Assembly (NCBI GenBank): GCA_964017155.1
Contig: OZ024857.1
Span: 28,114,601 to 28,178,600, forward strand
Direction of reading: 5' to 3'
DNA from: Oasisia sp. SBJ-2009
Taxonomy: Eukaryota; Annelida; Polychaeta; Sabellida; Siboglinidae
DNA: 64,000 nt
Shown here: positions 1 through 10,300 of the stretch, piece by piece
How the letters are laid out: each line of letters opens with the position of its first letter
How positions within the stretch are numbered: position 1 is the stretch's first letter
The notes under the pieces: generated by a model
Database searches by the model: none
Seen by the model: only the letters and a program-made list of their open reading frames with translations
What the model was told of the DNA's origin: nothing
Program-made: the position numbers and the translations under genes

Positions 1-71
1 GCGAGGTAGCGACTGGCGACGGGGTGCGGCGACTGGTAGTAGCGGCTGCAGGAACAACGATAGGCAGCCAT
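1..71 (-). CDS. CFAP97D: Second CFAP97-domain gene copy: start of first coding exon (partial)
   Basis: This is the start of the first coding exon of a paralogue of the CFAP97-domain gene at 32.8 kb; the rest lies beyond the left edge. The 71 bases are identical to the start of exon E1 of the other copy as far as I can read: ATG at 71, then MAAYRCSCSRYYQSPHPVAS, about 23 codons. The same in-frame TAG lies just upstream of the ATG in both copies, which supports this start. The gene must continue to the left, so the window contains the left-hand member of a tandem pair transcribed in the same direction. Perfect exon identity against a diverged upstream region suggests selection on the exon or recent conversion. 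Whether the rest of this copy is intact cannot be judged here. Confidence 0.72.
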   Translation of the reverse strand, partial: MAAYRCSCSRYYQSPHPVASRYL

Positions 72-344
72 GACGCAACTCGACGACAAAAGTCTAACCT
101 AGTTTCGGACTTTTAGCACCCCGCTCAGGACACTGCCATAGACCCGTACTATACTTTCGAAACCACTATTTTCGAATTTTAAACTTCCTCACCGGGTGGG
201 TTCTCGCAGCTCTGGGAACTGATAAAACAGGTCACAGTTGGCATAAACACTGCTTGCATCACTGACAGTAGGTTCGTTGTCTGTGAATCAATCAGTTATA
301 TCGGTTAAAGAATATGAGCTACTGAAAGATGCAGACTAGACGAT

Positions 345-2235
345 TGTTGATTGATTGATTTTATTTAATATAAAATGTAAAACATTGTACAAATATACAT
401 AAGATATAAATACAAAGTACATTAAATGTAGGGATGACAAAAAAAAATGCAAGCACTTATTTCCATTGTCGTTCTTATATAGATAGATAATATAACAATA
501 TTAAAACAACAATAATAAATAAAGTGGGATAAATAAGTACTGCATATAAAATCCATTGAAAATTACAATTTTTAAAAGGAGGGAAATAATCTCCTGATTA
601 GAAATATCATAGGTCATTTGTAAAGCACTGTTATTTATTACAGAAAATAAAAAGATATAATCAATAATAATAATAAATAAAAATAAAACGTCATAAATTA
701 CGTTACGTCATAAATAAGTGACCTGTTTTCCTGATCATTAAGATAACTGAAAAAAAACTGTTTCACTAGACATTTAAATTGACTCAGACTCTGAACACTT
801 TGTATATTCCGTCGCAATTCCTTCCATGCTTGTATTCATGTGTAGTAAAACGAGGTTTAACCAAAGACACATAGTACTAGACTTTGTATTTATGCCGTGC
901 TGCTTGCATGTTACGTTTATAGAATCGGACAAATACCTTGGTGCTCTGTCATTTACAACATTGTATACAAGGTTCAGTTTTAGTTGTTTTACTCGTAGCT
1001 CCACTGGTAACATATTCACCAGCCTAAACTGCCTCAAACCGATGTGGGTTCTAGCTGATGCATTTATAAAGAAATTGATTACCTTGTTCTGGGTATATTG
1101 TAGTCTAGATTTATGTTTCTTGGTTAATCCAGAGAACCACGATGAACAGCCGTAGTCAAACTGACATAGTATTAAGGCTGAGGTAAGACGTGTTTTGGTT
1201 TTATTGTTGACATAGTTTGTTTTCTATACAAGAATATTAATTTGGCATTTGATTTACAAATAATCTTTTCAGCCACTCTTTCTCCAGTTAATGACTGATC
1301 TAACTCTACACCTAGATAGTTAACATATTTTAGACATGTTAATGTGGTGTACCAGCACATTTCACTTGAATGGAACTACGGGTATAAAGTTTACGTTTTG
1401 ACCCAAAAAGAACTGATTCAGTTTTCCCTAGATGGAGGGACAATTTGTTATTAATTGACCAGATTTTGGCTGCCTCAAGCTCCAAGGAAAGACTTTCTTG
1501 GATCAGTTGGGTGTTTTTACCCGAAACTAAAAGAACTGAATCATCAGCACACATAAGACGTTTGTAGCGAACGGTCGTGGAAATACCATTAATATATATA
1601 AGAAACAATAAAGGTCCCAGAATTGACCCTTGTGGAACACCACATGTGACAGTCACAAGTTTGGATATAGTTTCACCAATTTTAACTGATTGTTGTCGTT
1701 CATGTAAATATGATTTAAACCAGACTATGGCAGATTTGTGAAGTCCTATTGCTTCGAGTTTTTTTAATGCATAATCTTATGGTTTACCGTATCAAAGGCC
1801 TTCTGAAGGTCAAATAGCACCATACGCAATTACCTTTATCTTGCTCCTGTTTTAGGAAGTCAGTGAGTGATATCAAACATGTTTCGGTAGAATAAGAGGA
1901 TCTAAAGCCAAACTAGTGTCCATACAGTAGCTGATGTGTTTGAAGATACTTGCCTCTCATATTTACCATTACTTGGTGGAAGTTGGTCCTGGCTTACAAT
2001 TACACCGAGTCGAAGTTCCGAGGCTTTTTAGCAATTGCCATATTTGTTTAGGTTGTTGCTTGAATTCATCAGTCTTATTTGCAATGAAATCTGATTTGGC
2101 CTGTTTCATCTTATATTGAACCTGATTCCGAAGGTAAATGAATTTTCTGTGCCAACTGACGTCTTTGGTCTTTTTTATTTTGAAAAAGCCTGATCTCTTT
2201 CATGGATCAGGTTCAATAAAAATAAAAAGTTACTC
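345..2235 (-). mobile_element. 5'-truncated non-LTR retrotransposon inserted in the left duplication copy
   Basis: This block is absent from the matching place in the right copy, where both flanks (GACAATTGTTG.. and ..CTAGGAATTC) are nearly adjacent. On the minus strand it holds reverse transcriptase pieces ending in an RT C-terminal tail, then an AT-rich 3' region. The 3' end near 345 is a short ATCA-type tandem tail, typical of CR1/L2-group elements. The 5' end is truncated, and no endonuclease remains. The right boundary is uncertain by tens of bases because a GGCGACC minisatellite follows. Confidence 0.75.
774..1656 (-). pseudogene. Reverse transcriptase remnant of the non-LTR insertion
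   Basis: The minus strand shows the RT signature GVPQGSILGPLLFLIYING, then a catalytic box degenerated to CADDS where YADDT is usual, then KLSLHLGKTESVLFGSK. A different frame continues with VNYLGVELDQSLTGE, and a third with the tail PVELRVKQLKLNLVYNVVND. These are RT domain motifs 4-7 and the C-terminal domain of a CR1/L2-type non-LTR element. At least two frame changes and internal stops show it is dead. Confidence 0.8.
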
Positions 2236-2249
2236 TTCTCATTTCGTTC

Positions 2250-2303
2250 GGCGACCGGCGACCGGCGACCGGCGACCGGCGACCGGCGACCGGCGACCGG
2301 CGA
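2250..2303. repeat. GGCGACC minisatellite
   Basis: About seven perfect tandem copies of the heptamer GGCGACC. The array is bracketed by CTCATTTCG on the left and CGAAATGAG on the right, so it sits inside a short inverted repeat. Confidence 0.9.
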
Positions 2304-2972
2304 AATGAGAATAGTAACTAGGAATTCGTGACATCAGGATTTCGATTACAATAGTGCTGTTAATGCAGTTTAATTGTTGTGCCATCAACAAGTTCATGCT
2401 ATAGTGAACGCAGGCTGCTCTTTGTTGCAGCCGCAAATAGTTATTTTTTCCACATTTTAAAACCTATGTTGTAGTGGATAGGACGGATGGAGAACTGGTG
2501 TGCCAGGATGACTAGTACACCACTGAAGATAGACCTCTACGTGGCTACAATTAAAGGACCTACCGATAACTAACTATACATTATGTTTGTAATCTGTATG
2601 CAGAAGTTACTAATCACTGAAAATTTAATAACAAAGACAATACCGGGCAAATAAAATCAATGGATAATTAAAGACACTCTGCGGGCATATTAACATTGCA
2701 AATAGTTTATGCTCATGCGCATTAGCGAAACAACACTTCCATTGCACAATTCCGTCAGAGCTGTTAGATAGGAGCTGGGGCACTTCCCCTGTTGGGACCA
2801 AACACGCACAGATTTCGCTCAATCTCAGATGTCTCAGCGTTTAGTACGGTATCTGTTTTAAGGGTTGATCTCATCCGTGTCAGGGCGCTGTGTGTTGAAG
2901 AGCCCCAGTTCGGATGTATTAGCTTTGGTTCCGTCTTATATGCTGCAATGACAGACGTTCGATGGAACTTAC

Positions 2973-3175
2973 CTGAAGCGGGCCGCTTGCGATCGGCCGC
3001 TTGGTACGGCTGGGACGGCGCTCATTCTCCCGGAACCCTTCGACGTGGCCGAGGCGCTGTCGGAGCGAACAGATGCGGAGCTTGGCATTGCGATTCCTTC
3101 CTGTATATCTTCTGTCGGCTAAGGTACACAGGCGGGCGACCTGGACGAACTTTTCTTGTTTCGATTATCGAAGAA
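2973..3175 (-). other. Putative 5' leader exon of the left CFAP97-domain copy
   Basis: Reading the minus strand, a GC-rich block ends in CTTCAG|GTAAGTTCC, a perfect splice donor. The same block with the same donor occurs at the matching place in the right copy. The block has open frames on the minus strand, including one starting MPSSASVRSDSASATSKGSG, but no frame joins the downstream coding exon because of the in-frame TAG before its ATG. I therefore read it as a non-coding or uORF-bearing 5' exon. The 5' limit is a guess. Confidence 0.45.
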
Positions 3176-3463
3176 GCGACTGCGGTTGTGGTTGTCACGT
3201 TTTCGTTGTCGCTCTGACGTCATGGGCTAGGGGTTATTTTGATAATAAAAGTACTAATTTGTGTAATGAGCAAAACGTGCATTGAAAAAATAGGTTTAAT
3301 AGATGCTGTTTTCATTAATATAGTATCAGATATAACCTGGTATTAATTTTGGTTCAAGATCGATGGTTGGCGAAGTTTTTCAGTGTATGGCGCTGAGACT
3401 ATGCAGCGTTTAGCGAACCAGTTTACGTCTCTTGTGACGTTCGCGAGAGAACGATTGTCGTAT

Positions 3464-3476
3464 GTTACGTCGTAAC
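3464..3476. promoter_or_regulatory. X-box-like palindrome, left copy
   Basis: GTTACGTCGTAAC is a perfect palindrome around a central T and matches the RFX X-box consensus (GTNRCC, 0-3 bases, RGYAAC) at 10 of 12 positions. It lies about 300 bp upstream of the putative leader exon and is retained unchanged in the right copy. RFX factors control many ciliary genes, so its place in front of a CFAP97-family gene is sensible. Function is inferred. Confidence 0.4.
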
Positions 3477-3545
3477 GTAAACGCTATTATTTCGTGGATA
3501 AACGTATGATGGTCGATCGAGGGAACAAATGAGAAATCTGTGGTT

Positions 3546-4079
3546 GATGTCTATGCATTAATCGACAAGAAACGAAGGACATTACGCCAATGTGGGTGGG
3601 GATGGGTCATGTTCGGAAGCACTGCATTGAATTTAAGTGTTTGCCCAGTTTTGATTTAAAAGTTTCCATCGTTGAATTGATCGAAGCCAGCGTTGCTGCG
3701 GTTCATCCGGGATATATACGTACACACATAGTTTTTTTACTTCCACTTCCACTAGTCGTTTCCTAAATTCGTTCTCTTTCTGGGAACACAAACCTATGTG
3801 TGCTCTTTCAATTGGAGGAACACAATATCAGTTATTTCATAGTGTTACTTAAGCGTTCCTACCTCAAACTTGAGATCACAAAATTGTATTACATTTTCCA
3901 GATAGCCTAATGAGGGTCTCTCTCCTTATTCGTCTCCGTCCTCCCTTTCCATCTCCCTCTCGCTCTATTGCTCTCCCTCTCCCCTCCATCTCCCTCTCCC
4001 CCTCTGTAGAAAGAGTGTGCAAAAGGGAGGGAGATAAAGAAAGACAGATAGAGAGGAAACGAGGAGATTAGATTGAGAC
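3546..4079. other. Spacer between the tandem gene copies
   Basis: Unique sequence beyond the end of the duplication and downstream of the last exon of the right-hand gene. I see no coding signal, RNA gene or repeat. Confidence 0.6.
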
Positions 4080-4259
4080 AGATAGAGAGATAGAGAGAGA
4101 TAGAGAGAGAGAGAGGGAGGGAGGGAGGGAGGGAGGGAGGGAGGGAGGGAGGGAGGGAGGGAGGGAGGGAGGGAGGGAGGGAGGGAGGGAGGGAGGGAGG
4201 GAGGGAGAGAGACACAGGGAGAGAGAAAGAGTGATATAGAGAGATATTGAGAAACAGAC

Positions 4260-4290
<31 letters not shown>

Positions 4291-4300
4291 GAGACAGCGG

Positions 4301-4350
<50 letters not shown>

Positions 4351-4434
4351 GAGACAGCGGGAGAGACAGACAGACAGACAGACAGACTGAGAGAGAGAGA
4401 GAGTGTGTGTGTATGTGTGTGTGCGCGCGCGCGC

Positions 4435-4486
<52 letters not shown>
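4080..4486. repeat. Compound microsatellite (GGGA, GACA, GA, GT)
   Basis: A long (GGGA)n run (~4114-4205) is followed by (GACA)n interrupted by two GAGACAGCGGGAGA spacers, then (GA)n, (GT)n/(GC)n and (GA)n. The open frames across it are low-complexity artefacts. Confidence 0.95.
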
Positions 4487-4597
4487 GGAAGTTGTTTGAC
4501 TTCACGAACTTAAAAGACCACCCCTAAAGGGGTGTGGATATCCGTCCCCAGACACCCGTATGAATTACAAGACGACCCCAGTTTCATATATAAAACA

Positions 4598-4603
4598 TTT
4601 ATT
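4598..4603 (-). promoter_or_regulatory. Candidate polyadenylation signal for the CFAP97-domain gene
   Basis: TTTATT on the plus strand is AATAAA on the minus strand. It lies about 345 bases after the stop codon of the terminal exon, with no earlier canonical signal that I saw. This fits a short 3' UTR. Confidence 0.4.
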
Positions 4604-4945
4604 ATAATTATAATAATTATTATTACACCTTAGTAATCAATATAGTCGATTTTAAATAATGTTATTTTATGATTATTTGTGTTATCAATAATATATTATG
4701 TTATCATAACACCGATTTCTGAGCACTCTCTCCGACGTAATACACTGGCCTGGCCAATGTACATCGACAACCACAACTGAAAAACAAAAATTATCCAGTT
4801 TCAAAGGAGCCTAACGAAAGGAGGTCCCAGTTGTGTGCCTAGGCTCCTCGCTGTCCTTTGGTACGTAGTCATAGCGCTGCACATATTTGGCCGATGATCT
4901 CCCCTCACGGGTACCCGCGGCTGATCAAACCTTGCCCGCGGACTC

Positions 4946-5395
4946 CTACTCCTTTGTATCGTGCAGACGCCTGAAGATTTCGCCCGTGCGCGGTACGTGC
5001 GCGCTGAGCCTCTGGAGATCGGACATTGCCCGTTCGCCGTACCGCGGTGGTTGCGGGGGGAGGTGGGTGGCCGACTGTCGCTCATTGTAGACACGTTGCT
5101 CGCTGGCCGACGATTTCGGGGTCGATGACAGACCGGAAGATGTACCGCCGAGCGTCTGAGACCGAGTTGTCGCCGACGACTCACTGGCAATGCCGACCAA
5201 CTCCCGAGAGATTTCGGACGGACGAGAGCCGATAGACGCGTCGTCGGTAGTCGACCTCCGTCTCCAGGAGCTCTTCAGCGGCATCTTGAGGCGCTTCGTG
5301 TGGTCGGTGAAGGGGAAGCCGAGTCGGTCGACCGCCTCCTCCCCCGGACTGAGCCGGCGGTAGTCACGGCGCTTCTTTAACGGCGTCAGCACGGT
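4946..5395 (-). CDS. CFAP97D: Probable terminal exon (E6) of the CFAP97-domain gene
   Basis: The exon opens after the acceptor CTTGCGCCCACAG and reads 149 codons to TAG, starting TVLTPLKKRRDYRRLSPGEE and ending GEIFRRLHDTKE. It is GC-rich, like E1-E5 and unlike its AT-rich surroundings, and is open without its repeats explaining it. The acceptor phase is 0, matching the phase-0 donor of E5. It is also the next minus-strand coding block before the promoter region of the neighbouring gene copy. It would give the CFAP97 protein a basic, Ser/Thr-rich tail (residues ~185-333) with no domain I recognise; family members are usually shorter. The joining intron would be about 24.7 kb. It could instead be the last exon of another gene whose other exons I have not found. 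The exon itself looks sound; the linkage is less sure. Confidence 0.6.
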   Translation of the reverse strand, partial: TVLTPLKKRRDYRRLSPGEEAVDRLGFPFTDHTKRLKMPLKSSWRRRSTTDDASIGSRPSEISRELVGIASESSATTRSQTLGGTSSGLSSTPKSSASEQRVYNERQSATHLPPQPPRYGERAMSDLQRLSAHVPRTGEIFRRLHDTKE

Positions 5396-6297
5396 CTGTG
5401 GGCGCAAGACAATTTGAAGACATACGGATAATTAACCAATCAATAAATCAATCAACCAACTTACCTATCTATCAGCTAAGTGCTTTTAAATATATTTCTA
5501 GACTTTGTCAGTTACGTTTCAAAACCTGTGCTTATTATCGCCCTTTGTCATTTCTCGTAATATCATTAATTTGGTATCAACATTAATATTTTATTTATTG
5601 AATTTTTTTTATTTTGGTGTATCAATCGTGAAATGTGCTTTATTTTAACTATAATATTTATTTTCTCAAATCCGGGTATGATCTTGTAAATTAAACGTTT
5701 TTAGCTTGTTGTTTTTCTGCTAGCTGAGGCTTGAGCTTGGAGTTACAATGTTGTTATAACCTGTTTCTAGTTAAGGATAACATTTTCGGTGTCGAACATA
5801 ACAGCTTTATTAAACGTGGCAGGCTGGTAGACAACTACTCGGGAACTAGCTCAGTTCCGGTGAGGCGTATACAAAAGATCAAATCGATCTACGATACATT
5901 ATCACATTTCCTTCCCTCTAAAATATAACATAACGAAGTCACGGTTAATACCGTTAGTTCTCCATATAATGTCTAATTAAGGAAATATCACTTTTCTAAA
6001 ATGTTCCTCGCCAACCTGCATTGAGACGAATTATGCAAGATCAATTAATCATAACAATTAATTTCAGAATTGGAGGGTAGACTACCGCCATATTCCCTGT
6101 GTGACCAAGGCCGTTATTCTGTTGGCCGTCAACGACTGGTCTCACAGTTCACTCAGTGCATGACATAATCTGCTTGCCATGCTAGTGCTGCATGCGATCT
6201 ACTCGTCTTCCAGGCAGGTATAGTAACACGTGGTAACTCAGGTGTGGGTGTAAACACAGCAATGTCGCGAGTTTCAGTCACAACATTGTCAATCACT
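5396..6297. other. Intronic stretch, no feature seen
   Basis: AT-rich sequence upstream of E6 on the minus strand. I found no coding signal, RNA gene, tandem array or recognisable element in it. Confidence 0.6.
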
Positions 6298-6558
6298 GGG
6301 AGTTGACGGAATACCACCAAAATTGCTTAAGGAAATTGTAAACGAAATCAGTATACCACTTGCTAATTGTTTACTTATGTTACTTAGAGAGGGAATTGTT
6401 CCAGCAGATTGAGAGGAAGCAAATGTTACACAATTATTTAAAAAGGGATCGAAGAGTAAGACAGAACATTATAGACCAATGAGATTAACATCAGTACCAC
6501 GCAAATTATTAGAAACATTTATTAGAGACCACATGGTAGATTTTCTTGTAAAAAAAGA
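6298..6558 (+). pseudogene. CR1-like reverse transcriptase fragment
   Basis: The plus strand reads GVDGIPPKLLKEIVNEISIP, an internal stop, EEANVTQLFKKGSKSKTEHY, then RPMRLTSVPRKLLETFIRDH. This is the N-terminal part of a non-LTR RT domain. It is the same family as the longer minus-strand remnant at 25.7-26.8 kb, which carries SPGVDGIPPKLLLEIVEQ. Both ends are lost and one stop is present. Confidence 0.8.
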
Positions 6559-6660
6559 ATCTCTTTAATCTGAGTTTGCTTCTTGTGAACCTTCCCTTGC
6601 AGGCGGGGATGGAGAAGATCCAGCGTAGATCTCATCTTCCTCTTATTTAGCAGTCAAACG

Positions 6661-6905
6661 ACAAAAGTAGTCAAACAGGTATCTCTGTAGCTTCGTTTCA
6701 ACATTGTCTCCCGCCGTTTTAGTGATACCCCATTCCACGGTCTGTACGGCCCTTTCTGCAAGGCCATTAGAGGCAGGATGGTATGGAGCAGATGTTATGT
6801 GAAGATCTCGGGCAATCCATGTCGTGCACATATCTCCCTCAGTTTACACACTATTGCCGTCGACATTGTTGAGTACATGATGTGTGTCTTGAACTGCTTT
6901 GATGT
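6661..6905 (-). pseudogene. Gypsy-A integrase core fragment
   Basis: The minus strand reads KLREICARHGLPEIFT and, after a frame break, HITSAPYHPASNGLAERAVQ. This is the Gypsy integrase catalytic core, including the conserved Glu of the DDE triad in the NGLAER motif. It continues from the integrase start at 10822-10930, from which it is separated by the L2-like insertion. It ends abruptly after QRYLFDY, where unrelated sequence begins. Confidence 0.85.
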
Positions 6906-6972
6906 AATAATAATAATAATAAAATTTATTTGTATAGCGCCCGAATCAATATTATTGCTCTCAGGCGCTTCA
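6906..6972 (-). other. L2-type 3' terminal stem-loop and tail
   Basis: On the minus strand the element ends GAAGCGCCTGAGAGC, a loop region, then GGGCGCTATACAAATAAA and a TTATTATT run. The facing GCGC halves form the short hairpin that the reverse transcriptase of L2-group elements recognises at the RNA 3' end (established for UnaL2). Its presence supports the clade call better than the RT motifs alone. Confidence 0.7.
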
Positions 6973-7337
6973 CATAATGTACAAATAGTAGCTAAGATAA
7001 AATTATTATTAAAATAATTATATGTATATATGTATGCTAAAATATTATTAAGATATATATTATATATACACATACACGCACATTTATAAATATAACCCTA
7101 TGCATGAAATAATAAAATAACATAGCAGAGTTACATTTAATATTCCTCAGTATGCTAAAATAAAAATTAAATTAAATAAAAAATAAAAAAGTATATGATT
7201 AAAAATAATAATTATAATAACATAGCTCATCAGTCTTAAAAATATCATACTAAGATGCTAATAATTATACTAATTGCGTAATGAATATAAACTGTATAAA
7301 ATATTGGTAAATGCATGTCATTAAAGTCCACATCACG

Positions 7338-10300
7338 TCACAGAAACGCTAATCTAAACAGGTGTGTCTTAAGAAGTGTTTTATATTGTGGCTGTGTCTT
7401 TGCCGTCCTAACACTGTCTGGCAGTCCATTCCACAGAACGGCTGCTGCAACGGCAAAACGGCGATCACCGTGAGTGACCGTTTGCGATGCAGGTAGTGTC
7501 AATAGCGGCAAAGACGCAGACATCAGACGGCGATTGGGTTGACGACGCGACAATAGTTCCGCGAGGTAACACGGTGCTTGTTCATGCATTACCGAATAAA
7601 CAAACAAAAGCACTTTATACGTCGGGCGCACACAAATCGGTAGCCAGTGCAGATGCTGCAGCACTGGCTTGATGTGGTCGTACTTTCTAGTACGGCTGAC
7701 GAGCCGGGCAGCGCAGTTTTGCACACGTTGCAAACGCTGCAGCGTTGTCTGCGGAAGGCCGTATAGTAGTGCATTCGCGTAGTCGAGGCGTGCAGTGACA
7801 AGCGCGTGTACTAGGGTTTTGCACGCATCGTCAGTGATGCTTGACCGAATTTGCCCAATGTTACGTATCTGGTGATAGCAAGACTTTGCTATCTGAGCGA
7901 CCTGCGCTTGCATAGTGAGTCCACTGTCGAGTATAACTCCGAGGTTTCGTGCAGATGGCTTTGGCACAACTCGATGTTCACCAATTGTCACGGAAATGTC
8001 ACAAGGCAAATCGTTTCGTTTTGTTTTTGTTGAGAAGATGACTGCCTCTGACTTCTCAGTGTTCAACTTAAGTTGGTTCTTTCCATACCAGTCAGTCACC
8101 TCCGTCAAACATTGTTCGATATTTGTAATTGCTTCTGTGATTGGCTGGTTATGTTTCACTGCCATATATATTTGCGTGTCGTCAGCATAACAATGGTATT
8201 TCAGGCCATGTCGTGCAACGATGTCACCGATGGGTCTCGTGTATATGCAGTACAGAAGTGGTCCAAGTACTGACCCTTGTGGCACGCCACATTTCATGAC
8301 ACAATCAGCTGATGTTGCGCTGTCCACAGCGACTCTTTGGTAACGTTCAGTGATGTACGAACGGAGCCATGAAAGTGCTGCGTCTGTAATGCCGACCGAA
8401 TGTTGCAGTCGATTCATCAAGATGTCGTGATTGATTGTGTCGAATGCACTGGACAAATCAAGCATCACAAGTACAACCTTGCCCTTCTCATCCAAGGTCG
8501 CGGCGATGTCGTTCTTCACTCGCAGTAGTGCCGTTTCCGTTGAGTGTCCATGACGGTATGCTGATTGAAATGGATCGCGTAGTGTGTTCATGTCGAGATG
8601 AATGTTCAGTTGTCTTGCAATCACTTTTTCAACAAGCTTTGACAAAAATGGCAAGTTTGAAATTGGACGGTAGCTGCATAAAGCATCTTCATCAAGCGTA
8701 ACCTTTTTTAGGACAGGTCTAACGACCGCCTGCTTGAATGCGTCAGGTACAGTTGAACTTTCGAGGGAGGAGTTTATTATAGCTGTGATCATAGTTACAA
8801 GTTCAGACGAACACAGTTTCAGCAGCCATGTAGGGAGTGGGTCTAGTCCGCATGACTTGCACGGTGAGTCTGCGATCAACTTTGAAACGTCCGAAACATT
8901 AACTCCTGTGAAACTTGTCAATTTAGCACCTATGAAAGCAGTGTCATCACTGAATGCAGCGGCAATAGCATACGAACGATCACCGCTACGATGAGCTATG
9001 CTTTGTTGAATGTCACTCACTTTCTTCTCGAAGTGGTTGCTAAACCGTTGGGCCAGGTCATTTGGAGACACATATGACGGCAGTTGTGTGTGGCAACTTA
9101 CTCCCATTAGGCTTTTCGTGATATTAAAGAGCTGCTTTTGGTTACTCCCACAACTCACGATCTTGTCAGTGTAATAATCACGTTTCGCGGCGAGTAGCAT
9201 ACGGTTTACAATCACACATTGCGCCCGATACACTTGCCTGTGTATGACCAGGCCTGTGCGTAGCCATGTCCGCTCCGCTCGCCGTCTGTTATGCTTCTCG
9301 CGTCGCAGCTCGTCGGTATACCACGGCGAGTTAGGTCTCAGTGTTACTGTTTTCATGACCAAGGGAGCATGGTTGTCAACAATGCGACGTAATCCGGTGT
9401 CGTACGCTTCGACCATTTCCCCAACTGGTCCGTCGACGAGAAGATCTGACAGAGATGCAATATCTGTCTTGAAGTCAGGAACGCTTATCTGTCGAAATCT
9501 GCGAAACGTTGTGGTTTTCCGCACCCCAGACGGCTTCCGTGCGTTTACGTCAAAACTTATGGCTAGATGGTCTCCAGACGAGTTGCCATGTGTATTGCAT
9601 AAAGACGGGTCGTATACTGTTGGCAGTGCAGGTACTATGCAAGTATTGTCTCTAACAATGACCACATCCAAAATGTGCCCCTTACTGTGGGTGGCTTCAT
9701 TGACGAGTTGTTTCATTCCACGGTCGCAGAGTGTCTCAGAAAAGCGTTTCATGTCCAGTTGTGTTGGGATGTCCAAATGAAAGTTCAAATCACCAGTGAT
9801 AATGACATCATGCATGTCCAGCATTACATCGTCTAAAAACGCAGACCACTGGTCAAAGAAAACGGTGTTAGAAAAGCCGTTTCGCTTCGATGGCGGCGGA
9901 CGATACACAACGCACAGCCTGAATGTGACAGCACGTATAGTAACGTAATAATCGGAGTGTTCAAAGTTAGTGTAATTGTCACGCATAGGTATCGGTTTTA
10001 CAGTCAGGCCAGACTTGTACAATACTGCGACACCTCCTCGGCGTGTTCCATGTGGTCGTGACACAGAATGAAATTCGTATCCACAGGGAACTAATGTACT
10101 TATGACATGGCCGTCTATGGCGCTGCCAAGCCACGTCTCTGTCAGAGCCAAAATGTCGATGTCCCGCGAAATCACAAGGTCGGAAACGGATATTGCTTTG
10201 TTCTTAACTGAACGAACATTGATACAATGCACATTCAATTTAGCAACATTGACCAACGTTGGCAGGTTCCATTCGTTGGTTTGTACATACACCAAATTTC

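Larger units (their letters stand above)
1..3545. repeat. Left copy of a tandem segmental duplication (promoter region plus first exon)
   Basis: Bases 1-345 and about 2305-3545 align in order with 32699-34641. Shared landmarks are the first coding exon, the single 40-bp unit, the block around GGAATTC..GACATCAGG, the GTAAGT splice-donor block near 2.97 kb and the palindrome near 3.47 kb. The two copies differ by scattered substitutions, by a retroelement insertion present only here (345-2235), and by about 200 extra bases near 2.76-2.96 kb. The alignment stops near 3545 and 34641. Confidence 0.85.

Noticed and set aside
2792..3285. Plus-strand ORFs in the duplicated upstream block (also 33984-34412)
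   Set aside because: Both copies keep a plus frame open, but nucleotide similarity there is high in all frames, the start regions differ, and the shared feature that makes sense is the minus-strand splice donor. Left as a weak alternative.
3907..4505. Serine/proline- and serine/leucine-rich frames
   Set aside because: Pure (GGGA)n, (GACA)n and (GA)n translation artefacts.
4518..4537. Terminator-like hairpin CACCCCTAAAGGGGTG
   Set aside because: Palindrome present in the 3' flank of E6, but RNA polymerase II genes do not end on such hairpins; it lies beyond the AATAAA and is probably incidental.
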